From the NCBI RefSeq assembly GCF_900142535.1, contig NZ_FRBE01000016.1:17353-81352 (forward strand): a stretch of DNA of 64,000 nucleotides. Reading direction: 5' to 3'. Under the pieces are notes generated by a model. The model did not search any database. It saw nothing but the letters and a program-made list of their open reading frames with translations, and was not told the origin of the DNA. Position numbers and translations under genes: made by a program. The stretch comes from Fibrobacter sp. UWEL. Its GTDB lineage: Bacteria; Fibrobacterota; Fibrobacteria; Fibrobacterales; Fibrobacteraceae. Shown in pieces: positions 50,790 through 60,200 of the stretch. The stretch's first letter is position 1, and each line of letters opens with the position of its first letter.

Positions 50790-53700
50790 GTGTCGTTTAT
50801 GAAAAAATTTGCCGCCGTATTATTAGCAGCTACCGCCTTTGCGTCAGCCGCAACTCAGGAACAACCCACTCCTTATGACCTGATTAGGCCCGTCTGGCCC
50901 TTGACTTGGGATGAATCCATCTTTGATCGTTATGATACTACGGTCACCAAGAAGCACAATATGGTGCCTAAGAATAGGACTCCGGCCTCTTTCCAGCCCA
51001 ACGCCTTTATTCCCGACACATTGAACCAGGCCTACCTGGACGCTATCAACGTGCGTATGTCCCCCATCCGTATCAACCAGGCCGGTTATATGGAAAGCGA
51101 CCCGGAAAAGCAGTTTTACTATGTGGGCAACGCTACTGAATTTGAAGTTGTCGATATCGACGGAAACTCCCTTAGCCCCAAAGTGACGGGCACATTTACC
51201 TCCACCGGTAAGATTATCTCTTCTGACTGGACTATTATTGCGGGCACAAACGCAGCCACCAACGACCAGAAGCGCTACCAGGTGGATATCACAGGCCAGT
51301 CCGGAACAGTCCAGAGAGGCTTTATCCCCTCCGCAGGCCTTGAATCCGACACTCGCTACCGCATTAAGGTTGGAAACGACATTTCCAGCACCTTTATTAT
51401 CAGCAATCGCGTTTACTCCATGGTCCGTTCCGCAGCCCTAAAGTTCTACGGCATTAACCGTAGCGGTAATGGACAGTCCTGGTTCCATGACGCAAGCCAT
51501 ACCTTGGATGGTGCAGGTCCTATCGTTACCGGATCTGACGACGTTCGTGACTTCAGCCAGTATAACGCAGCTTTGGCAGGAACCCTGGAAGGTGGATACT
51601 ATGACTGCGGAGACCACCTGAAGGAATCCCAGACCCAGATGTACGCCTTCATGGTGGCTGCGGTGATGGCAGCAACTAACCCCGACGCCGACGAAGACGT
51701 CTATGCCTACAACCAAGGCGAGACCGTCAATACCGATGGTGTTCCCGATATGCTCCGTGAAGCAAAGCATGGTGCAGACTTTGTGCTCCGCGCATTCGTC
51801 CGCGCCAAGGGTGTCATCGATGACATGGCACTTTCTGTAGGTAACTTTGGTTCTGACCATGGCTGGTGGGGACGTCCTGAAAACCAGGATAAACTTCCCA
51901 TCGATGGTTCTGCAGCGGCAACAGACCGTGGCGGTCCCGTATCCCGTACCGTACGTCTAGGTGAAATCGGTTCCAACATCGGTGGCGAAACAGCAGCAGG
52001 CCTTGCCATTCTTTCCAAGAACTATGCCGAATACGACAAGGACTTTGCAGACTCCTGCTTGATGGTTGCAGAAAAGATGTACGACTTCGCCAAGAGCCTG
52101 GCTCAGGGCAAGTCCACCTATGATGGCGGCAAAACCTTCAAGTATAACAAGGAAGCTGCGGGCTGGAGCTCTCCGGCCTATAACGGCAACAACGAATTCT
52201 ATGACGACCTGGCCCTCGCTTCCGTGGCACTCCTTTACGCCACAGGCAAGAAGGAATACGCCGACGACATGATCCGTACCAGAAACCTGGTTCAAGGTCA
52301 GGAATATATGGACGGTCCCGGCTTCTTCCAGGGTGGTTGGTTCGTGACCAATAACAAGGGCTTCTTCAAGGATGTGAAAAACACTAGCTGGGCAAACGCC
52401 TACTCCTATGCCCTCTACGCCCTTTACAAGCTGATTCTCGCCGACAAGACTAAGGCAACCACAGAATACGGTCTTACCGAAGAAGAATGGTCTAATGCCA
52501 TTGAAGACTGCGTTATGGATATGATCGCAAACCTTGGCGACATGTCCTACGGCCAAGGTTCCCAGAGACTTCAGCTTCCGGGCAGCAACAACATCTGGAA
52601 GCCGTCCTCCATCACCTATGATGACCTCTGGTACACCATGAATACAGACCAGACCTGGATTTACAACCGTTACCAGGCAGGTAATATTTTTGAAGTGCTG
52701 GCCTACGCAGATGTCACTAAGGATATTACCGAGAAGGGCTACGTTCTTCCTCAGGCTGGTTCCCCGGACTGGAAGTCCGACGAAATGCACCAGTTGGGTA
52801 TCAACCAGTTGAACTACCTGTTGGGCGTAAACCCCTGGGACGTTTCCTACATTCTGGGTATCGGTGACAAGAATGACAACCACCCTCACCATCGTGCAGC
52901 AAACCCGGAAGGAAAGAATCAGCCCGGCGCAAACTACAAGTACAATCCTCCTGTAGGTGCTCTCTACGGTGGCGTCACTCCGGGGCTTACCAACTCCATG
53001 GTTCCCGACAACAAGAGCTGGGAAGATTACCACAAGTCTGAAACCTGTATCGATGCCGCAGCAACCCTGGTAAGTTCCGGCGCTCTAGCAGCAGCAAAGT
53101 TTGACCGCACCGCCGCACCCAAGGTTAACGTGGAAATCCGACACGTCAGCATGGACTCCGCTATTGTGATGGTCAAGCTTTCTACCCGCGGTACAGCAAC
53201 CATCATGTATGGCACCGCAGAAGGACAATACACACTGAACGCCTCCAATGACGAAAAGGCCGTTCAGCACGAAATCATCCTTCGTGGTCTTGATAAGGGC
53301 ACCACCTATTACTTCTACGTTCTGGGACAGAACGCTTATAACGAACTGAACTATACCCAGAAGTTCTTAGTCGATAGCACCCAAACCCCCTATAGCTTTA
53401 CCACACTGAACACAGTTGAAGCAGCAGAAATCAACAATGTTACCGTATGTAACTTGAGCGCAGACACCGCAGAAATCATGTGGTATACACCCAACGGAGA
53501 ATACGAATCCAAGGTTTACTGGGATACTGTGGCACATGCAACTCCTAACGAATTCGCCTTCAACTCCGGCAACAGCAATGCAGATATCGCAGGCCTTCCC
53601 ACCAAGTTCCACTACGTGAAGATTGGCGGACTGAAGGAACAGACAACCTACTACTATATGGTAGAAAGCAACGGCGTATACACCAACGTGGATGATGACG

Positions 53701-56700
53701 GAAATCTGCTGAAGTTCACCACCCCCGTAGGCTGGTACGACTTCAGTGTTAGAACCTACCAGTATGAATTTGGCGGTATGGACTTCCTGGATGCAAACGT
53801 CTACAACAACGAAGCAAGACCGTTTGATAGCCTAACCCTGCGTCTGTACTTTACCGCTCTGCCCGAAGAAGTGGAAAAGTGCGCCACCTTGATTGACTCC
53901 GATATTTGCCAGGCTTACGACGAAGCAGGCTTTAACAAGCCCTGCGAAAACGACCGAGAACTCCGCGACCTGCTCCGCGCAGCCCTGCCGGTTCGACTGG
54001 ACGACACCTATGATGCCGCAACAGGCAAGTACTCCTACTACTTCCCCGCTCCGCTCGGTTCTTCTACCATCAAGTCCCAGTCCCGACTCCGCATTGACTT
54101 CGGTTTCTCCTCGGGTATCTCCAACGATGGTTACAAGACCTGCGAAACTTTGCGCGCCGTCGCCAAAAAGCGTTTCTCTAAGGAAACCGGCGACTGGTCC
54201 TGGGCACCCCATGAATTCCTAGTAGATGGCGCCGACTACGACGGCATGCCCATTGAGGACAAGGACTACGGCGATACAGACAATGAAGTACCCATCAACC
54301 AGTTTATCACCGTTTATCGCAAGAATGAATTCATCTGGGGTTACAGCCCCTCCAAGCAGGAAATGAGCACCAAGCGCGCTCATTACGAGATTACAACAAC
54401 CTTCGATGCACCGTTTAACGTTTCTGATGGTAGCTATGTAGAACTTGACCAAACCAGCAGCACTGTTTACGTGAAGGGGCATGCCAAGATTTCTGAACAG
54501 GGCTACATCACCAAGATCTGGGCAAACGGTGTTCAGCTCAAGACCACCACCCAGCGCGTTGGTGACGAAATCATGATGTTCGACAATAACGGCGTCATCA
54601 TCGCTCACTACAATGTGGAATCTGGCGACGGTATCATTGACTCCACAGGCCTTTGGACCTTGAACATTCCTGTAAAGATGGGCATTGGCAGCAACAAGGT
54701 GGACATCACCATCTTTGCTGGCCCCAACCCGGAATGTGAAGCTTGTACCGAAAACGGCGGTTGCGCCTTCGTGAACCGCAACTACTATGTTCAGTTCTCT
54801 CGCGGCAACCTGACAGCCTCTGCATTGACCATCAAGGACGTGGCTGGTAATCCTGTTGCAAGCCACGCAGATCCTAGCGGAACCAATTTCAACATCTACC
54901 TGAACGACAAGGACAAGGCGAAGTATAGCGGAACCGTTAACGTTCTCGTAATCAACAACAAGAAGAGCGACACCCTGAAGGTCGCCATGGTCGAGGATGC
55001 AACCAACCCGGGTTACTTCGTAAGCAAGTTTACTGTCAACGCAGTCTCTGTTGCTAAGAACCAGCGTTCCGGCAACCAGATTTCCTTCTTTGCAGGTGAC
55101 ACCATCCAGGTGATCTATCTGGATCCGGATGATGACGAAGACGTTTCCAAGCAGAGTTTCTATGCGGAAGCAACCTACCCCACTCCGCTGAAGGTTCTTG
55201 CTCAAGATACCAACTGCGATAACGTTGCCGACCAGCTGCTGGTACAGTTCTCCAGCGAACTGGATGAAAACGTCCAGTTCCAGAGCATGCGCTTCTACAT
55301 CAGTGGTATGTCAGATACTGCGGAAGTTTCTCTTGCAGGTGTAAAGACAACAGGTGAAAGAGACATTGTCGTCAAGATTCCTGCAGAAATCGTCATTCCC
55401 GAAAATGCAGCACCCTTCGGTGTTGCAGAAATCTACCTGAAGGCTGATGGCGAAGTCAGCAAGGAACGCCTGGCTGTAAGCGACGGAATTCTTCCCCAGC
55501 TGATTAGCGTCACCCTGTTGGAAAATCCGGACCGCCAGTATCCGGAAGACACCTTGATGGTGGCATTCAATGAACCGGTTCTACTGAGTTCCGCAAATAC
55601 CTGGCCCCTTGAAGTGATGGGCGTTACCGGAGCCGCAATCAATGTGGTTGGCAAGGCAACGACCACTAACGACGGCAAGAGCTGGATGTTTGCTGTTACC
55701 GGAAACACCGACGGCCAGATTCTTGCAGAAGGTGTCACGGTCTACATGAAAACGAACATGGCAACGGACAAGTCCTTTAACGCTCTTGATCCTGTAAACG
55801 CCTGCAAAAACGTTGTGATTTCAGAAACTCCGAGACCCGTGGCAATCACTCATGCAGAAATGCGCGACCTGCAGGGCGATGGCTATCCGGATGAACTGTA
55901 TATGGTATTTGAAAAGCCACTCCGCGAAAAGGATATGTTGGACAGCTTCGTTGTGGTTTGGGGAATGAACGCAACCACCCTGAGCTTTAAGCCCAGTAGC
56001 TGGACCCACACTGTGGTAGAACAGACTCGCGAAGAAGAAGTATTCGACAAGGATTCCACCAGCGCCACCTACGGTCAAGTGATTGGCACCAATCCGGTAA
56101 CAGAAACCGTTTCCGCCATCCTCATTCAGATGGACGCTACCAACGGCTTCCCCAAGGGTGCAACCAGCGGACCTAACGATGGTATTGGCGGTCGAGTCAC
56201 TCCACGCTTGGGACCTGAAGGAGGCTTCTTCGACATCCACTATACAATCACAGACAAGTGCCCGCCCATTATTATGAGCGCTTCTAAGGATATTTCTGGA
56301 AACACGGCATACCTTTCTGTGAAGATGTCCGAGCCCTTGAATTCCAGCAAGGATATTACGGCCAGCTACATTGAACGTAAGCGCACAGGAGACCTCCCCG
56401 CTTACTCCTTCCTGACTCCGCTTACCCTCATTGAAGGTGAATACAAGTACACGTTCTCTTACAAGGATAACGCCGATGACGCAATCCGTATTGGTGATCA
56501 GATTCGCCTAGTTTATGAAGGTCAGAATCCCGCTCCAAGATTCAGCGACAAGACGGGTAATTTCGCAACAGATCAGAATCCCTGGGTAACCGTAGTGGGC
56601 AAAACCTCAGAAAAGACCCGCTTTATCGTAACCATGGGCCAAAGCGTCGGAACTGAAACGGGAACCGTTCCTGCAGTGCTCCCCCTGCAGTTCCAGAACT

Positions 56701-57251
56701 ATCCCTTCGTTCTATCCGTCACCAACAGCGACGGTGTTCGCACTTACCTGGAAAACAATCATGGTTCCTGGTCCGTGGGTAACGTTACCACCCTGGAACC
56801 CACCAGTTCTACAGGTCCCGTATTCAACATTACCATCGTGATTCCGTCCGCATCTCTGGCTGGTACTACAAAGACCTACTTCTATGATTACGAGATGAAC
56901 ATCGCTGCAGATGTCTATGACAACCTGGGACAGTTCATCAACAATCAAAAGATCAAGATTAATGCAGCCAGCTTCAACGTTCTCCGCAATTACGTGAACG
57001 AGAACGGCGAAATCAAGTTGAGTCTGGAATGGATAGCCAAGGACGGAGACGCCCCCGTATCCGTTGACGGCAAGAAGATCGGTACCGGTCCCTACATAGC
57101 CAAGTTTGATTTCAAGGCAACTTCCACCTGTACCGAAACCGTGGACAGCAAGCTCCGTGATGACGGTCTCTCTTGCGTCCAGGGCGACCGCAAGAAGGAA
57201 TCCGATTCCAAGACAAGAACCTTCGGCTTTAAGCGTAACAAGAAACGTTAA
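50790..57251 (+). CDS. Giant secreted GH9 cellulase with FN3-like and repeated beta modules
   Basis: 2153 residues. AAAGGAGG ends 4 nt before a GTG at 50790, giving MSFMKKFAAVLLAATAFASA; an ATG three codons later is possible but 13 nt from that site. After the signal peptide comes a CelD-N-like Ig domain (MSPIRINQAGYMESDPEKQF). The (alpha/alpha)6 GH9 domain follows, with Asp272 and Asp275 (GGYYDCGDHLK) and acid Glu751 (TETCIDAA), plus NPWDVSYILGIGDKND. FN3-like repeats follow at ~775-970. The remaining ~1150 residues are beta modules, two with Ca-loop-like motifs (DTNCDNVADQLLV at 1473, DLQGDGYPDEL at 1693). The end is TFGFKRNKKR. It should hydrolyse cellulose outside the cell. Confidence 0.88.
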   Translation: MSFMKKFAAVLLAATAFASAATQEQPTPYDLIRPVWPLTWDESIFDRYDTTVTKKHNMVPKNRTPASFQPNAFIPDTLNQAYLDAINVRMSPIRINQAGYMESDPEKQFYYVGNATEFEVVDIDGNSLSPKVTGTFTSTGKIISSDWTIIAGTNAATNDQKRYQVDITGQSGTVQRGFIPSAGLESDTRYRIKVGNDISSTFIISNRVYSMVRSAALKFYGINRSGNGQSWFHDASHTLDGAGPIVTGSDDVRDFSQYNAALAGTLEGGYYDCGDHLKESQTQMYAFMVAAVMAATNPDADEDVYAYNQGETVNTDGVPDMLREAKHGADFVLRAFVRAKGVIDDMALSVGNFGSDHGWWGRPENQDKLPIDGSAAATDRGGPVSRTVRLGEIGSNIGGETAAGLAILSKNYAEYDKDFADSCLMVAEKMYDFAKSLAQGKSTYDGGKTFKYNKEAAGWSSPAYNGNNEFYDDLALASVALLYATGKKEYADDMIRTRNLVQGQEYMDGPGFFQGGWFVTNNKGFFKDVKNTSWANAYSYALYALYKLILADKTKATTEYGLTEEEWSNAIEDCVMDMIANLGDMSYGQGSQRLQLPGSNNIWKPSSITYDDLWYTMNTDQTWIYNRYQAGNIFEVLAYADVTKDITEKGYVLPQAGSPDWKSDEMHQLGINQLNYLLGVNPWDVSYILGIGDKNDNHPHHRAANPEGKNQPGANYKYNPPVGALYGGVTPGLTNSMVPDNKSWEDYHKSETCIDAAATLVSSGALAAAKFDRTAAPKVNVEIRHVSMDSAIVMVKLSTRGTATIMYGTAEGQYTLNASNDEKAVQHEIILRGLDKGTTYYFYVLGQNAYNELNYTQKFLVDSTQTPYSFTTLNTVEAAEINNVTVCNLSADTAEIMWYTPNGEYESKVYWDTVAHATPNEFAFNSGNSNADIAGLPTKFHYVKIGGLKEQTTYYYMVESNGVYTNVDDDGNLLKFTTPVGWYDFSVRTYQYEFGGMDFLDANVYNNEARPFDSLTLRLYFTALPEEVEKCATLIDSDICQAYDEAGFNKPCENDRELRDLLRAALPVRLDDTYDAATGKYSYYFPAPLGSSTIKSQSRLRIDFGFSSGISNDGYKTCETLRAVAKKRFSKETGDWSWAPHEFLVDGADYDGMPIEDKDYGDTDNEVPINQFITVYRKNEFIWGYSPSKQEMSTKRAHYEITTTFDAPFNVSDGSYVELDQTSSTVYVKGHAKISEQGYITKIWANGVQLKTTTQRVGDEIMMFDNNGVIIAHYNVESGDGIIDSTGLWTLNIPVKMGIGSNKVDITIFAGPNPECEACTENGGCAFVNRNYYVQFSRGNLTASALTIKDVAGNPVASHADPSGTNFNIYLNDKDKAKYSGTVNVLVINNKKSDTLKVAMVEDATNPGYFVSKFTVNAVSVAKNQRSGNQISFFAGDTIQVIYLDPDDDEDVSKQSFYAEATYPTPLKVLAQDTNCDNVADQLLVQFSSELDENVQFQSMRFYISGMSDTAEVSLAGVKTTGERDIVVKIPAEIVIPENAAPFGVAEIYLKADGEVSKERLAVSDGILPQLISVTLLENPDRQYPEDTLMVAFNEPVLLSSANTWPLEVMGVTGAAINVVGKATTTNDGKSWMFAVTGNTDGQILAEGVTVYMKTNMATDKSFNALDPVNACKNVVISETPRPVAITHAEMRDLQGDGYPDELYMVFEKPLREKDMLDSFVVVWGMNATTLSFKPSSWTHTVVEQTREEEVFDKDSTSATYGQVIGTNPVTETVSAILIQMDATNGFPKGATSGPNDGIGGRVTPRLGPEGGFFDIHYTITDKCPPIIMSASKDISGNTAYLSVKMSEPLNSSKDITASYIERKRTGDLPAYSFLTPLTLIEGEYKYTFSYKDNADDAIRIGDQIRLVYEGQNPAPRFSDKTGNFATDQNPWVTVVGKTSEKTRFIVTMGQSVGTETGTVPAVLPLQFQNYPFVLSVTNSDGVRTYLENNHGSWSVGNVTTLEPTSSTGPVFNITIVIPSASLAGTTKTYFYDYEMNIAADVYDNLGQFINNQKIKINAASFNVLRNYVNENGEIKLSLEWIAKDGDAPVSVDGKKIGTGPYIAKFDFKATSTCTETVDSKLRDDGLSCVQGDRKKESDSKTRTFGFKRNKKR

Positions 57252-57272
57252 TTCATTGAATTGATAATCCCT

Positions 57273-60200
57273 ATGATGAAACTGATTAAGACAGCACTAT
57301 TTTTAGGCATGGCATTCGTCACTGCAGCAACCGCTGCAGATGACTTCCCGAACATCGACCGCACCGACAAGGTTAGCGAGCGACGTTATCTGGACTCCTT
57401 AAACGTCTATAAAAGGCGTCCTATTCGAGTGAATCAGAGTGGATTTAGACCGCAGGACCATAAATACGCCTACGTGGCAGATCCTACAGTCAAGACATTC
57501 AAGGTCATTGACGCCAACACCGGCAAGCAGGTGGACGCAGGTTCCACCAACTTGACCTTGCTGGATGCCAATGCCCCCAAGCCGAACATCTGGGTTAACG
57601 GTTCGTTCAACTCCCTCGACGTTCTTTATGAGTTCGGGAAAAACGATTCCCTCACTACAGCAACGGAAGCTCTATACAAGGCAGACTTTACCGCCATTAC
57701 CACCATGGGTGAATACTACATCGTGGTTGGTAACGACACCTCTGCCACATTCTATGTGCATCCCTCCATCTTCAACGCCATTCTTGAAAATTCCTTGAAG
57801 TTCTTCGGCATCCAGCGCTGCGGTAATACCAAGTCCCATATGCATGCAGCTTGCCACTTGAAGGATGGTTCAGCCGTGGGTCACGACCTGACTGGTGGCT
57901 GGCACGACTGCGGAGACCATTTCAAGCCTTCCGAAACCATCGGCTACACAGCCTACGCCTTGGCAACCACGTACCTGGTTTACCAAAACAAGGCTGAAGA
58001 CCGCTATGGCAATTCCTACGCAGATACCACCATCACGGACGGTATTCCCGATATTCTTTACGAAGCAAAGATCGGTGCAGACTATATCTTTAAACTCTAT
58101 AAGGCATCCAAGGCAGATGGACTCATTGCCAAGAACGATATGTACCACACGGTGGGTAGCGAACTGGACCATGAGTTCTGGGATGTCCCCGAAAAGCAGG
58201 ATGCCCAAGCATACACAAAGGGTGGCCCCGACCGTGATGTAACTGCAGAAGTTGGAACTTACTCCGGTGCATTTGCGGCAGCCCTGGCCTACTTCGCCGC
58301 AGGTTGGGAACCTTATGATCCCGTTTATGCAGACTCCCTTCTGGAAGCCGCAAGAGACATCTATACCAACGTGACATTCCCCCATACCACCGCAGGTCAA
58401 TATGGTTTAACCCACACGACCATTCCCAGCGCTCTTTATCCCGGTGGAAGTAACGCCTCCAACATGAATGATGACGCCGCTGCAGCTGCATTGGCATTGT
58501 GGTACGCCACTAAGGATACCATATACCAATACGACCTGTACAAGAACACGAAAATTCATGACAATCCAGACAACTACAAGTTCAATAACGAACCTAATGA
58601 TGCAGGTCCTTATTTCAGAGCCGGTTATCTTGGTCAGGTGAGTGGTTTCTATCCCGGAGGCTGGATGACGGACTATGAAAACGTTCACGCCTATGTGCTG
58701 TTCTCTTTCGTAAAGCTCATCCTTGAAGACAAGGATGTGGCCCTGACCTACAATGTGGGCGAACTGGAAAGAGACACCTTGCTCCAGCGCGCTACCAACT
58801 CTCTGCGTCGTTTGACCGATGACGGTTCCCAAGGATCCAACAAGGTCTATGAAAATCGATTCGGCAGCGTCAAGTCCGTTCCTCCCTACAATCTTGTATG
58901 GACATCCAGTGACTGGGGTTTCAACCGCTACAACATGGGTGCCGCAAACGCAATCTTCATGCTCTCCGAAATCACTACCGGTGCAGAACATGAAGCCTAC
59001 CTGAACCTGGCTCTGGACAACATCTACTACAACCTGGGCGCAAACCCTTGGGACATTTCCTTCATTATGGGCGCTGGCGACAAGAACCAGAACCATCCCC
59101 ATAACCGTACAGCAAACCCTGATGGTTATAATGCAGGTGGTATGCCGTACGAATACCGCTGCCCTCGAGGAGCTCTGATGGGTGGTGCAGCCCCCAACAG
59201 AACCTTGCTGGAAGACTGGAAGGACTATACCGCCACTGAAACCTGTATTGACTTCTCTGTTCAGCTTTTGATGCCGGCCCAGAGTTTGGCAGCCACCCTC
59301 CCCATCGATGCAGAAGGTCCCCTGTTCAGTAACATTGCAGGCACTCCCATTACGGAAACTTCCGCAATCGTCAGCTGGGACGCCAACGAAGTTGCTTTGG
59401 TCACCGTATTCTACAACACTTCCCCCTCCACCTCTGGTGCAAAGTCCGTCCAGCAGTCTACCGCAAGTAAGGGTGGTGCCCTGACCATTGACGGTCTGGA
59501 AATGGGCAAGACCTATTACTTCTTCCTGGAAGGTATGGACACCAAGCGCAACCTCTCCACCGATGACAATCACGGTCAGTGGTATCAGTTTACCATGGTT
59601 CCTTCCACCACAACCATCAGCGGAGTTACCATCTGTCAGGTGGACAACCGTAGCGCAAAGATTTTCTGGTGGAGCAGTGACCGCATGAACGGTGTTGTGA
59701 ACTACGGCACCTCCATGTCTGCTTTGAATGAAGCTCAGGCTGCAGAAGGCGGCGCAGTCCTGTTCCATCAGGCAACTCTTACCAACCTGAAGGCAGGAAC
59801 CACTTACTACTTCAGCGTATCCTCTGGCGCAACTTCCGACGATAACGGTGGTCAGGGATACACCTTCACCACGGATGCTTACTCCACATACGCAGACCTG
59901 GACATCGCCATTAAGCCCAGTTCCTATCAAGATAACGCCGCATGTACCGATTGGAAGGATTGTAAGCAGTTTATCATTAACATCACGAACAATGACACCA
60001 TTCCCTTTGAAGACTTCGAAATTCGCATGTACTTGAACAATCCCAATCTTACCGCCTTGTGCAATATCAAACAAAGCTTTGGTGGTAGTGGTATTGCAAC
60101 TCCCAACCCAATCTCCATTGAGTTCGGAACTGCACAGCCAGATGGATTTGGCGGATACTACTTACCCATCAAGGCTAATGGCATCCTGGAAGTTTCCGGT